The notes under the pieces: model-generated | Told to the model about the DNA's origin: nothing | What the model saw: only the letters and a program-made list of their open reading frames with translations | The model's database searches: none | Assembly (NCBI GenBank): GCA_023435895.1 | Contig: JAEZLH010000005.1 | Span: 1-64,000, forward strand | DNA: 64,000 nucleotides | Source of the DNA: Bacillota bacterium | Lineage (GTDB): Bacteria > Bacillota > Clostridia > Lachnospirales > Lachnospiraceae | Direction of reading: 5' to 3' | Program-made: the position numbers and the translations under genes | In this document: positions 1-8,912 of the stretch, piece after piece | How positions within the stretch are numbered: position 1 is the first letter of the stretch | How the letters are laid out: every line of letters starts with the position of its first letter

Positions 1-180
1 GCGATACAACTTAATGTATCTATTGAAAATCTATTTCTGTATCTGTTACGATACAATTTGAAGCCCATGTGAAGCTTCATTTTTTTAGAATTTTCAGGGT
101 TGTTTTACTGTTCAATTATCAAGGTTCATATGCTGTAGGCGTTACCCGTTTGTTTCTTACGTTTTCGCCGCCAACTTTTT
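1..180 (-). promoter_or_regulatory. rRNA operon leader (5' of a 16S gene beyond the left edge)
   Basis: On the minus strand this stretch follows two strong tandem promoters and holds no plausible gene. It contains a segment reading TTGATAATTGAACAGT (around 107-124), a type of sequence common in Clostridia rRNA leaders, and two small stems: TGTATC/GATACA at 38-57 and TGAAGC/GCTTCA at 59-79. I infer that the 16S rRNA gene starts left of base 1; no rRNA sequence itself is inside the window. Confidence 0.7.
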
Positions 181-181
181 T

Positions 182-210
182 AGTTTACCACACTCGCTTC
201 CGAATGTCAA
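182..210 (-). promoter_or_regulatory. rRNA operon promoter P2
   Basis: Minus-strand -35 TTGACA (205-210) and -10 TAAACT (182-187) are separated by exactly 17 nt. It lies about 90 nt downstream of a perfect upstream promoter, the tandem arrangement usual for rrn operons. Confidence 0.75.
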
Positions 211-273
211 CCACTTTTTTATTTTTTATTTCTTTTAACATTTTTCGTGGTCGCTCATCTGCGGTGGAGTTTT

Positions 274-302
274 ATTATACAATCACAAAAGGAATATGTC
301 AA
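274..302 (-). promoter_or_regulatory. rRNA operon promoter P1 (perfect sigma-A consensus)
   Basis: Minus-strand -35 TTGACA (297-302) and -10 TATAAT (274-279), both perfect, with a 17-nt spacer. An A-rich tract just upstream on the minus strand (about 310-330) resembles an UP element. The strength and tandem arrangement fit a stable-RNA operon. Confidence 0.85.
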
Positions 303-347
303 GCACAAATTTGAAGTTTTTTTTATACATTTTGCCCCAAATGACAG

Positions 348-1240
348 ATCAATACCCCTTATGATATGGGCAATATTTACAATCATTTAAGACCTCTCTC
401 TATTTCAAGCTCCCATAACATTAAATATTGCACAGTCTATATATAGGTTGACCGTTTTCTCTATACTTTATTCAGCTGACCGTTATAATAAACAAATATG
501 CCACTTTACTCTATACAGCACTATTTGAACCGATTGCGGTTTAACCATCTTGGGCTATTGTAATCTTGATAAGAATTCTAATATCAAGATTCCTCTCTGT
601 ATCGTCATAACAACAATTTACAACATCCCAAAAGAGTCCTGCATCGAGTCTACTCCAAAAGATGTACTATTTAACTTATGTTCCAAGTAGTACTTATCAT
701 AAAACAGATAACCCGTTGCTCTCAAACAGATTAGAATTATGATTTAACCTATATAATAAGATAAAAGGATATCTCATTAATGTTCTTAGCCAAATTTAAT
801 CACTTATCTTGTGCAAATTACCGGTAAACTCTCTCCAAAAGAACTTTCATTACCCATAGCATCATATATAAGTTCTCTCACCCCACGGCTTCCTTCCGTC
901 CCCCTACCTCTTTAAGATATTAATGTATTAGGTATTCACAAAACAATATTATTGTGTGTATTGCATAATCAACAGATACGAACGCCAATACTCCTTCAGA
1001 CATAGTTCCCTTTCCAGGATTGTATATGTTGGCATACAATAATTATTCCTATGGAGTAATACTTGCATCCGCACCTAGTTACAACATCTTCACAAGTATT
1101 AAACTTTGTCTACTTCTATTGCTCATTCAGCTGCTTATTCAGCTGCTTGCTTATTCATCTACTAATTCATCTGCTTATTCATCTACTAATTCATCTGCTC
1201 ATTCGTTAAATCTATTAGCTGCTTCTCTCTTTATATCAAC
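348..1240. other. gene-free intergenic region
   Basis: AT-rich DNA between the rRNA promoter and the cvpA terminator. I see no credible coding region, RNA gene or insertion element on either strand. A 76-codon plus-strand frame at 1020-1250 lacks a ribosome binding site and owes its composition to the short repeats near 1121-1205. Confidence 0.6.
1121..1205. repeat. short tandem repeat, about 12-nt units
   Basis: Imperfect 12-nt units of the form CTGCTTATTCAT and CTACTAATTCAT alternate through this stretch. It is non-coding and lies just beyond the cvpA terminator. Confidence 0.7.
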
Positions 1241-1286
1241 AAAAAAGTGACTGTCCCGCTAATATTTAAGCGAATTCAGTCACTTT
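1241..1286 (-). terminator. rho-independent terminator of the DUF5711-cvpA operon
   Basis: Stem AAAGTGACTG/CAGTCACTTT with a loop of about 23 nt, followed on the minus strand by six T. It lies 124 bases after the cvpA stop codon. Confidence 0.8.
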
Positions 1287-1409
1287 GTTCTATCCAATAT
1301 CCCTCTTATTTCTTTTACCACCAGGCATTATCCACTTCATGCATTACATCTATTATAAAATCATCTTAATTCTTATTATAGTACATGTATTTCTTTCTCT
1401 AATTAAATA

Positions 1410-2105
1410 CTATAATAACATTTTGGTGGCATTTATTACAAACTTCATCAAATAATTATAGTCATAGAGTACGCTCAGAAATTCGCTTTCTCCAATCATT
1501 GTCATTGCTTTTTGACCCAGTTCGCTGCTTCCAAATACCGTCAATAGGATAAACAACAGCCATACTAGAACAAGTCCATGAACAAGCCCTGCCAATAATC
1601 CAGCTGTTTTATTTATCTGATTTAGAACTGGAAGTTTACTAATCAAATCAAGTGCCACACTAATAATCCACAACAATACAAAGATCAAAATAAACGTGAT
1701 TGAAAATGCTAACGCATTTATCACTATCCCTGTAATATAACCATTCAAATATTCCTTGAAATTCTTAACTGCCAGCTGCTTGTACACCTGTGTATTATTG
1801 TTCTCTATCAAAGCATTTTTTATAGACTTTGGAAGAGATAGCCCCTCAATCATAGATACCTGCTTATTCTTGTCCGTAGTCGTGTCAATTTCGGGCAATA
1901 TCTTTTCCACCTTATTTGATACCGCTTTATATATAGTATCATTTCCCCTCATATAGTCATTGATATAGGGGCTCAGCCATATGGTTAATACCATTGCTAT
2001 TATCATGGAACACAATGAAAAGATTGTTTTAATCATTCCCACTTTCATTCCGATTAACGCATTGATTGCCAATATGGCTACCACAACAATTAATAACCAA
2101 TTCAT
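1410..2105 (-). CDS. CvpA family membrane protein
   Basis: A 231-residue integral membrane protein. The N-terminus (MNWLLIVVVAILAINALIGMK) matches the first membrane segment of the CvpA (colicin V production) family: hydrophobic run, then a Gly-rich turn and a basic residue. Further membrane segments lie near residues 30-50, 125-150 and 170-195, separated by a charged loop at about 60-110 that is longer than in short CvpA proteins. AAAGG lies 7 nt before the ATG. It is the last gene of an operon with the DUF5711 gene, 50 nt upstream. In other bacteria CvpA is linked to envelope stability and toxin secretion; the role here is not known. Confidence 0.8.
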   Translation of the reverse strand: MNWLLIVVVAILAINALIGMKVGMIKTIFSLCSMIIAMVLTIWLSPYINDYMRGNDTIYKAVSNKVEKILPEIDTTTDKNKQVSMIEGLSLPKSIKNALIENNNTQVYKQLAVKNFKEYLNGYITGIVINALAFSITFILIFVLLWIISVALDLISKLPVLNQINKTAGLLAGLVHGLVLVWLLFILLTVFGSSELGQKAMTMIGESEFLSVLYDYNYLMKFVINATKMLL

Positions 2106-2155
2106 AAATTTACCTTTGCCTTTCTTCGTTTATATTCGTTAGACTCTATTCTCAA

Positions 2156-3337
2156 TTAATCTTTCAACTCAATAACAGATAGTTTTGTGTCGCTAACAAG
2201 ATAATATCGACCAAATTTATTAATCGGATATAAATCAGTGATGTCTCCTTTAAATGTATACTTAAATTTAAGTTTTCCATTTTTGCGAATAATAAAACAA
2301 TTCCGCTCATCATATAGAATAATTTCATCATTTCTAAGAAGTATCTTCTTATATTCAAGATCAATATCATGCTCCAACACAGTCTTCCCGCTTAGGTTAT
2401 ATAGCAAAAGCTTCTTAGCGGATTTACTGTTTGCTTCCGTCACTATTCCAGTATACTTTGAGTTATATAAAATACTTTTTATCGCTGACTTTGTAGTAAT
2501 ACTCTTAACCAGCTTGGGTTTTTCTTTTACATTATAGATATCAAATCCATTATTCTTATAGACACATACTGTTTCATTATTAACAAATTCAACCCTGGAT
2601 GCAATGACTCCTTTATCGCTATTGAAGCCACCCACAATATTGTCTGTAGCATTCTGACCCACCTCACCAAAATTATAAAAGCCTATTCTGGTAAACTCCT
2701 GACCATCCAATATTACCAATAAAGATATTACCAACTTGGTTCCGTCATTGGACAGCGATATATCAAGTGGATAGCCATCATCCTTACTCTTCACATTGGT
2801 TTTGATATCTGCCAGAACATTACCTTTAAGGTTATAGATCTTGATATAGTTATTATCTCCTTCTTCCATTAATATGGCTGTTACTCCGTGTTCTGACACC
2901 TCAGCTTTGATGATATTAAAATCCGTTGTATAACTTACCGCATTGCCCTTCCCATTAATTACACGTACCTGTTTATTTCTACGGTCACCTATTACAACAT
3001 ATTCTCCGCAAATATCTGCCACCGGGTCTGACATCTCATAGGCGCAGTTCCATAGTGTTTTACCGTCCTTATCGTATGCAATCGCACCATCTTTGCCATA
3101 TTTCAGCATTGAGTTTCCATAACCAAGAAAACCTTTTGTAGTCTCCCCTTTAATCTCCGATGTATTTGTCACTTTATATCCATGATAATTTCGATTGTAT
3201 ATGCTATATGCAACAATGGCTCCAATGACGATCAATGCCAAAATCACGATAATAATCATCAAATTTCGAATTCGTTTATATTGTCTTTTACGGCTTGCAT
3301 ATCCTCTGACCGACTTGTCCTCTTTTACTCTTCCCAT
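2156..3337 (-). CDS. DUF5711-type membrane-anchored beta-propeller-like protein
   Basis: 393 residues. A basic cytoplasmic N-terminus (about 1-25) is followed by one membrane segment (about 26-48) and a long extracytoplasmic part. That part has repeated WD/PQQ-like strands, for example AYDKDGKTLWNCAYE near residue 90 and repeated blocks of hydrophobic strand, turn and Asp/Gly, which suggests a beta-propeller. This layout fits DUF5711, a family I know mainly from Lachnospiraceae with no assigned function. The ATG follows GGGAGAAAGTT. It is transcribed with cvpA, so a cell-envelope role is a reasonable inference, but no catalytic motif is visible. Confidence 0.7.
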   Translation of the reverse strand: MGRVKEDKSVRGYASRKRQYKRIRNLMIIIVILALIVIGAIVAYSIYNRNYHGYKVTNTSEIKGETTKGFLGYGNSMLKYGKDGAIAYDKDGKTLWNCAYEMSDPVADICGEYVVIGDRRNKQVRVINGKGNAVSYTTDFNIIKAEVSEHGVTAILMEEGDNNYIKIYNLKGNVLADIKTNVKSKDDGYPLDISLSNDGTKLVISLLVILDGQEFTRIGFYNFGEVGQNATDNIVGGFNSDKGVIASRVEFVNNETVCVYKNNGFDIYNVKEKPKLVKSITTKSAIKSILYNSKYTGIVTEANSKSAKKLLLYNLSGKTVLEHDIDLEYKKILLRNDEIILYDERNCFIIRKNGKLKFKYTFKGDITDLYPINKFGRYYLVSDTKLSVIELKD

Positions 3338-3436
3338 AACTTTCTCCCATCGGTGTACTCATGACTGTATTATACCAAATTTACCATTCAATGACACTAA
3401 TTATTTTGTATGAAAAAACAACTAGTAAATTTGATT

Positions 3437-3642
3437 GTTACTGTTCAATCCCAATGTCAAAGTTGAGATATGTTATTGACTTATGTTTCCCAAAGCGGAG
3501 GAGCTTTTGCTTCGTTGCATTACGCAGCGGTACATAAGACTCTCAAAAATAGAGCCTAAGATCTGACGAATTCGTATATTCCTTTCGGGAATCATTTATC
3601 GAAAACATTATGCTAACTTCTTTCTGGAGATTGAATAGTAAC
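3437..3642. repeat. palindromic intergenic element, copy A (MITE-like)
   Basis: A 206-bp non-coding unit bounded by imperfect terminal inverted repeats: GTTACTGTTCAATCCC at 3437-3452 and its counterpart ending GATTGAATAGTAAC at 3642. The sequence inside the left end (CAAAGTTGAGATATG) recurs at 13389-13434 and 35981-36096. No transposase frame is present. See findings. Confidence 0.65.
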
Positions 3643-3671
3643 ATTTAATGAGCGATACGGTATTATCTCTG

Positions 3672-3702
3672 AAAAAAAGGCTTTTGCACCATCGCAAAAG
3701 CC
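3672..3702 (-). terminator. terminator of the LysM-protein gene
   Basis: Perfect 9-bp stem GGCTTTTGC/GCAAAAGCC with a 6-nt loop, followed on the minus strand by seven T. It lies 47 bases after the stop codon at 3750. Confidence 0.9.
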
Positions 3703-3749
3703 ATAATATAATACTCTTAAACGAAAAACACTCCATTGTTTCATTTCAT

Positions 3750-5012
3750 TTAAGGAACTATCAGTTTTTGACCAACCTTAATTTTATCCTGATCGGTTAT
3801 TTTGTTTAGCTGCATAATGGTATTAACTTTCGTATAAGTTTTATAGAGTTTATAGCTGATATCCGCTAAGGTATCCCCATCTTTAACCACATAATAATTA
3901 ATTACCGGTTTCGGTGTAGGGGTATTCTTAACCGCCTTGGTTGGCACCTTAGTCGGTACCTTAGTTGGTGCTTTGGTTGGATTAGCGTTCTTAACCGGAT
4001 TTACATTTCCCGGCTCAACCACCACATCCAGTCCATCCTTCTCGCCCTTACTCGAATTATCACCTGTGGCCTTATCCGGCTTTTGTGTAGGCGTTGGTGT
4101 AGTTCCTGCTTTTTGGTCCCCATTTTTTCCGCTGTTCTTATCATCCGGATCCTTATTTCCCTCCGTTGAATCCCCTTGGTAATTTTGCATATTGTGAGTG
4201 AGGGTATCCAAGGTATCCTGCATGCTTTTCATTTGCTCAAAGCTACGTAGCATCACGGCTCCTACTATTAAGACAACAACGGCAAGTAAGGTTCCCGCAG
4301 CATACATCAATCTTGTAATATTTCTGCTTTCCTCAACTTTGTCCTCGGTATGACGCTGAATCGTGGCTCTAATCTCTCTTGATACGCGGTCATCATATTC
4401 AGCTTCGCTGCCTGCTGGTTTCTTGTGGTCAATGATATAGCTTTGCATTTCATCATTCTTCTCATAATATATGTAATAGCCTTCTTGTTTGTTCAGCCTT
4501 CCACTCTCATAACAAAGAAAACTTTCTTCTTTCTCTAATGAATCATAGGTCAGAAGTACCTTATCCTGACCTCCGAAATTATCCACATGAGCCTTATGTA
4601 TCTTATCTTTTTCCTCTAAAAGATAACCAGGTCCCCCAATGTACCAACCTACAATTTCACCATCGGCAAAGTACTGCTTAATCTCCTCATATACCCTGCT
4701 CCATATGTCATTAGTAAAAACTATATTGTTATCCGAGCCGATATCATCAACTTTTACAGCACCGGATATAAAAATATTCCTGCTGCTTTCGGTTCGAATG
4801 CTCTGACCCACCAGTACAGCAATATTCATGCCTGAATATTCCTCGCCGGTTAGTTGTTTTAGATATGTCATTACATAATCTTCTATGTAAATCCTTTTCG
4901 ATCCTCCGCTCTTTCCAACTTGTCTAATGTTCTTTGGCATCTTAAGGGTCGTCTGAGACCTGCTTGTCCTATCCGCATCCGAATTATCATTGCTATATAT
5001 CGTCTCAATCAA
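3750..5012 (-). CDS. membrane protein with MPN-like N-terminal domain and C-terminal LysM
   Basis: 420 residues from a TTG start at 5012, chosen because AGGAG (5021-5025) sits 8 nt upstream; a longer ATG frame lacks such a site. Residues 40-195 look like an MPN (JAB1/Mov34) fold: the IVGWYIGGPGY segment (120-130), followed by a helix with IHKAH and a strand VLLTYDSL, parallels the GWYHTGP...VDV core of Rpn8-type domains. The metal-binding HxH is replaced by I125 and G127, so a JAMM protease activity is unlikely. A membrane helix spans about 236-254, then a Pro/Thr/Lys-rich linker (about 280-370), then a LysM domain (372-420) that should bind peptidoglycan. The N-terminal domain would therefore be cytoplasmic. 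LysM is certain; the MPN call is inference. Confidence 0.8.
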   Translation of the reverse strand: MIETIYSNDNSDADRTSRSQTTLKMPKNIRQVGKSGGSKRIYIEDYVMTYLKQLTGEEYSGMNIAVLVGQSIRTESSRNIFISGAVKVDDIGSDNNIVFTNDIWSRVYEEIKQYFADGEIVGWYIGGPGYLLEEKDKIHKAHVDNFGGQDKVLLTYDSLEKEESFLCYESGRLNKQEGYYIYYEKNDEMQSYIIDHKKPAGSEAEYDDRVSREIRATIQRHTEDKVEESRNITRLMYAAGTLLAVVVLIVGAVMLRSFEQMKSMQDTLDTLTHNMQNYQGDSTEGNKDPDDKNSGKNGDQKAGTTPTPTQKPDKATGDNSSKGEKDGLDVVVEPGNVNPVKNANPTKAPTKVPTKVPTKAVKNTPTPKPVINYYVVKDGDTLADISYKLYKTYTKVNTIMQLNKITDQDKIKVGQKLIVP

Positions 5013-5355
5013 AATAATCACTCCTAATCCATACATAATTTGGAACCTTCTGAAATATAATTTATCATAGCATATTAGGGACAGGCATTTTGTCACAATC
5101 CGAACACCTAAGTATATAAGTTTTCATCAGGTTTCTACTTAATATAAGAGCAAACTGCCTTATCAGTAGTTTTTTTCTGGTCGGAATGGTGACAAAGAAT
5201 GAAAAATCAGTAAAAAATGCAATAAATATACCAACTAATCCATATTTTTATGTCTATTCCATAAAACATTTGGTAATACTTAATCTAAATCACAACTAAA
5301 AATAAAAGTTGTATTGAAACATCATGTCCGTATAAAACGGGCGAGTGGAGGTAGA
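5013..5355. other. divergent intergenic region
   Basis: 343 bases between the divergent LysM-protein gene and yyaC. It must hold the yyaC promoter. I could not assign a convincing sigma-A, sigma-F or sigma-G site, and see no RNA gene or repeat. Confidence 0.5.
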
Positions 5356-5940
5356 ATGAGCATTTTCTTTAAAAGCAAAAGCAATGTATCCTATTTCAAT
5401 TCTTCCGATAAAAATATTGCGTATGATCTTGGCGGGAGGCTATCCGACTTGCTGAGAGAGCAATTTCTTTTAAATAAGTCCATTATTTTTTTATGCATCG
5501 GTTCCGATAGGGCAACCGGAGACTGTTTGGGTCCCATTATCGGCTATAAGCTTGCAAGATATCGAAAACACAAAAATATATTTGTGTACGGTACTTTGGA
5601 AGAGCCGGTTCATGCAAAAAACCTGAAAGACACCATTAGCAAAATACACCAAAGACACGAAGACGCATATATTATTGCGATTGACGCTTCCCTTGGAAAG
5701 TCCAATCATATCGGCTATATTACAATTGGTGAGGGACCGTTAAAGCCAGGCGCCGGAGTAGATAAGGATCTTCCTGAAATCGGGGATATCTTTATCACCG
5801 GTATTGTGAACTTCTCCGGAGATTTTGACAGTATGCTTTTACAAACCACCAGGTTAAATGTTGTAATGTCGATGGCTGACCAAATATGTCTTGCTATTAA
5901 CTATTGCTTTAGCAAACTTCGCGTACTCTCATTACAGTAG
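5356..5940 (+). CDS. yyaC: sporulation protein YyaC (Gpr-like fold, DUF1256)
   Basis: 194 residues from the ATG at 5356, preceded by GGAGG at a 5-nt spacing; an upstream in-frame ATG at 5314 lacks a site. The family signature is clear: IIFLCIGSDRATGDCLGPIIG (about 43-63), then YGTLEEPVHAKNL, and the central block GYITIGEGPLKPGAGVDKDLP (about 129-149), which includes the conserved P-G-x-G-V-x-K. YyaC resembles the germination protease Gpr and is made in the forespore; its substrate is not settled. It is a single-gene unit with its own terminator, and it supports a spore-forming host. Confidence 0.9.
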   Translation: MSIFFKSKSNVSYFNSSDKNIAYDLGGRLSDLLREQFLLNKSIIFLCIGSDRATGDCLGPIIGYKLARYRKHKNIFVYGTLEEPVHAKNLKDTISKIHQRHEDAYIIAIDASLGKSNHIGYITIGEGPLKPGAGVDKDLPEIGDIFITGIVNFSGDFDSMLLQTTRLNVVMSMADQICLAINYCFSKLRVLSLQ

Positions 5941-5950
5941 GAAACAAAAT

Positions 5951-6017
5951 AAAACGGCTGTTTCACAGATTCGACAGACTTCTTGTCCTGTCTTCTGCTG
6001 AAACAGCCGTTTTTTTA
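5951..6017 (+). terminator. bidirectional terminator between yyaC and secF
   Basis: A 14-bp stem AAACGGCTGTTTCA / TGAAACAGCCGTTT encloses a second small hairpin. Seven T follow on the plus strand, and the left side is A-rich, so it can also serve secF on the minus strand. Confidence 0.88.
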
Positions 6018-6109
6018 TTTATTAGAATTTGGGTACCTAACGCCCTACTTTATGCAAACTGCCAACAAAGTCTGGTTGATAGGACTTTTCAAACCCAAAT
6101 CATACTTTT

Positions 6110-7078
6110 TTAGTAATATTTCTTCTTTGGAGCTGGTTTCTCTTCAAAGATTACAGTATTGCCATTTCTCTTCTTCCACATTACCCAAAGCGGACCGGCG
6201 ATGCAGATGGTGGAATAACAACCACTGATAGAACCTATTGCCATCGGTAATGCAAATGCTTTAATGGAATCTATGTTATTAAGATGAGCAATGACATATA
6301 CCATCGATACACTAATCATAACCGCAATATTGGTATTAACAGAACGCATCATGGACTGGGATATGGACAAGTCAGTAATCTTCTCAATCGCCTCTCCAGC
6401 CAATGCCTTGCTGTTCTCTCTGATACGGTCATAGATTACGATGGTATCATTGATGGAATAGCCCAATATACTGAGCGCCACCGCAATAAAGGAATCGCCA
6501 ATCGGTATTTTAAAGATAACGCAGGTAAAGAATACCACAAACACGTCATGCACCAATGCCACAAGCGCCATAACACCGGCGGAAAGACCGCCCATCATCT
6601 TAAAGCGAATCCATACATAAAGTACAATCATAAGTGCCGCAATCAACACTGCCTGAATACCATTCCGAAAGAACTTATCTCCAAAGAACTTCTCAACCAT
6701 CTGTGTCTGTGTAAGAACTAATTTATTGCTAGGAAACTCCTTAGCAAGTGCTGTATCCAGTTCTTTTTGCTGTTTTGCATCCATACCAAATTTACCGGAA
6801 AGATTAAATATAATCTGCTTCTCCCCTGATGCATAGTCTTGAGTAACGCTTGGCGAAACTGGTCGGTCTAATTCCTTGGATACAAAGTCTGCCGCTGCGT
6901 TCTCATCAATTTTACCTTCATAGGTGTATTTGAGCATCGCTCCACCCTTGAACTGAATATCAAGTTGAACACCTTCAAAAATGGCGAATAAAGTACCAAT
7001 CACCATGATGGAGATGGAAATTGTAAAGTAAATCCATCGCTTACTATAAAAAGGAATAATCCTATTACTACTCTTCAT
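6110..7078 (-). CDS. secF: protein translocase subunit SecF
   Basis: 322 residues. With SecD it forms the RND-type accessory complex that uses the ion gradient to pull proteins through SecYEG. The first membrane segment (about 14-33) is followed by the periplasmic signature LDIQFKGGAMLKY (34-46). Five more membrane segments follow (about 135-280), including the conserved VALVHDVFVVFF (about 171-183) and SIN-DTIVIYDRIREN (about 206-222). The start overlaps the end of secD by 11 nt and has AAGGAGGGTGACAT directly in front, so the two are translationally coupled. Separate secD and secF genes are usual for Clostridia. Confidence 0.96.
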   Translation of the reverse strand: MKSSNRIIPFYSKRWIYFTISISIMVIGTLFAIFEGVQLDIQFKGGAMLKYTYEGKIDENAAADFVSKELDRPVSPSVTQDYASGEKQIIFNLSGKFGMDAKQQKELDTALAKEFPSNKLVLTQTQMVEKFFGDKFFRNGIQAVLIAALMIVLYVWIRFKMMGGLSAGVMALVALVHDVFVVFFTCVIFKIPIGDSFIAVALSILGYSINDTIVIYDRIRENSKALAGEAIEKITDLSISQSMMRSVNTNIAVMISVSMVYVIAHLNNIDSIKAFALPMAIGSISGCYSTICIAGPLWVMWKKRNGNTVIFEEKPAPKKKYY

Positions 7079-8354
7079 ATGTCACCCTCCTTGACCAGCA
7101 AGTATAAAGCGCCGGCTTTTGTAAAAATTTAAACGAATGCAAGGAGAATACCATCAAACGTGAGGCAGTTACACCCGCTATGAAGTTAAATACAATACCG
7201 GTAAATAACGAGTAACCAAAGGATAATAAGGATCCGGTACCCATGAACATCATGATAAATGCAACGATTAATACGGTAATATTACCATCAAAGATGGAGG
7301 AGAAGGAATTTGAAAAACCGGATTTAATCGCTGATGCGGTACTCTTACCTGCTTTGATTTCTTCACTGATACGTTCCGAAGCAATAACGTTCGCATCAAC
7401 ACCCATACCAATAGAAAGAATGATACCTGCGATACCTTGCAGGGTCAAAGTCATCTGTGGTACGGATATAGATAATAACTGTCCGGACATCTGAATCAGT
7501 AATGAAATTACTGCAACAAAGCCGGGTAAACGATAATAGAAAATCAACAATATACTGATAATTATGAATGCAATTGTACCTGCATTCACCATTACACTGA
7601 GTGCACCTGCACCAAGTGAAGGGCTAATTGAGGAATAGTTCTTCGCTGTCATTGAGAAAGGAAGCGCACCTGCATTGATCTTCTCAGACAATGCCTTTGC
7701 TGCCTTATAATTCTCCATACCTTTAATAACTGCTTGACCACTCGTAATTACATCATTAATCGTAGCAGCTTGAATCTTCTGGCTATCCATAAAGATATCC
7801 ATCTCTTCCTTAAGATGCTCCTGGGATACCTTACTTAATAAAGCGGTACCCTTTTCATCAAATTCCAGGCTTACCATATAACCGCCATCTTGTTTGTCCA
7901 TTACAGGGCTTGCTTTTGTAACATGGGACCCGTCAATCCAGGTTTCACCCTGTGCACTGGTGAATTTCAGCTGTGCTGTTTCACCTAATTCTGCAATTGC
8001 CTTTGCAGGATCAAAATCTTTTTCACCGGTCTTCCACGGGAATCGAACAATTACATACCCATTGTCCTTATCAATTGTAATTTCACGATCCAGAATATTC
8101 TTCTGATCAAGTCGAACTTCAATAATGGAACGTGCGGATTCCAGCTCAGCTGGGGTAGGCTTACGGTTTAATCCAACCGGCTGAAATGCTGCATCCACGC
8201 CACCGCGAATATCTGTACCAAAACGCATGTCCGGAGCACCAAGTATCTTAAGATCGGATTTTCCTACTTTAAGATCCACTCCAAAAACAGCCGAATATGA
8301 CATGAGTAACGCGATAACTAGAACTATAAAAAATACTGGCTTAGTTTTTTTCAT
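7068..8354 (-). CDS. secD: protein translocase subunit SecD
   Basis: 428 residues. Partner of SecF in post-translocational protein export. An N-terminal membrane segment (8-25) precedes the signature DMRFGTDIRGGVDAAF (42-57), then the periplasmic P1 domain (about 60-245), then five membrane helices with the conserved GMGVDANVIASERISEE (about 315-331) and a Gly-rich GFSNSFSSIFDGNIT block. It is shorter than proteobacterial SecD because the P1 domain is compact, as in other Gram-positives. It is the first gene of the secDF pair, and a small membrane-protein gene lies 31 nt upstream. Confidence 0.96.
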   Translation of the reverse strand: MKKTKPVFFIVLVIALLMSYSAVFGVDLKVGKSDLKILGAPDMRFGTDIRGGVDAAFQPVGLNRKPTPAELESARSIIEVRLDQKNILDREITIDKDNGYVIVRFPWKTGEKDFDPAKAIAELGETAQLKFTSAQGETWIDGSHVTKASPVMDKQDGGYMVSLEFDEKGTALLSKVSQEHLKEEMDIFMDSQKIQAATINDVITSGQAVIKGMENYKAAKALSEKINAGALPFSMTAKNYSSISPSLGAGALSVMVNAGTIAFIIISILLIFYYRLPGFVAVISLLIQMSGQLLSISVPQMTLTLQGIAGIILSIGMGVDANVIASERISEEIKAGKSTASAIKSGFSNSFSSIFDGNITVLIVAFIMMFMGTGSLLSFGYSLFTGIVFNFIAGVTASRLMVFSLHSFKFLQKPALYTCWSRRVTYEE

Positions 8355-8385
8355 TTTCTTTCCCTTTCATATTATATTTTATCTT

Positions 8386-8808
8386 TTATATCGTATAAGG
8401 GGGTGCATGTCCCCCACGCGAAACAGAAAGCAGCGAAATACGGCAAATTACTGTTTTCGACAAACTCCTTCGACAATACAGTAAAATACAGTATCCGGCT
8501 GTTAATGTTGCGATAATATATAATCCCCGAAGTATTAACCCACGATCCTTCTCCGCATAACTATATTGCACAAGTGAGGAGGTAGCAGAGGTCAATATTT
8601 CGCTTTCATTGTATAATGTGTCAAGAAAGAAGGAAGCCTTCTTTGCATTCATGGGCATCTGCCAGGTTCCTTGATTCTCTGGGGACAATCTGATATGAAT
8701 CAGCTTATGTTCTAACGCTTGAAATAGAGAGGTAAACATCAGGTAAGACAAAAAAATAAAGCATGCCAAAAGCAAGAATGCATTTGATTTGTTCTTTCTT
8801 TGCAGCAT
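8386..8808 (-). CDS. small two-helix membrane protein, unknown
   Basis: 140 residues, not recognised. One membrane segment at about 10-30, an extracytoplasmic stretch of about 75 residues with no cysteine or known motif, a second membrane segment at about 93-112, and a short Arg/Cys-containing tail (YCRRSLSKTVICRIS). The ATG is preceded by GAGAGGGGTGCAAAATA. It ends 31 nt before secD on the same strand, so co-transcription with secDF is likely. It resembles small membrane proteins linked to secDF in relatives only in size and position. Confidence 0.6.
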   Translation of the reverse strand: MLQRKNKSNAFLLLACFIFLSYLMFTSLFQALEHKLIHIRLSPENQGTWQMPMNAKKASFFLDTLYNESEILTSATSSLVQYSYAEKDRGLILRGLYIIATLTAGYCILLYCRRSLSKTVICRISLLSVSRGGHAPPYTI

Positions 8809-8912
8809 TATTTTGCACCCCTCTCTCTTAGTATACTCATACTATAATAAATTAACATAAATTGTAGGATTTGTATACCAAAAGTTATCTATATTCTATA
8901 TAAAATACAAGA

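Noticed and set aside
940..955. Recurring AACAATATTATTG palindrome at about 943, 41438 and 52361 as a possible operator
   Set aside because: A short AT-only palindrome is expected by chance in DNA this AT-rich, and the three positions have no consistent relation to promoters.
1020..1250. A 76-codon plus-strand frame (MYMLAYNNYS...)
   Set aside because: No ribosome binding site, second half made of the 12-nt repeat, end overlaps a terminator stem.
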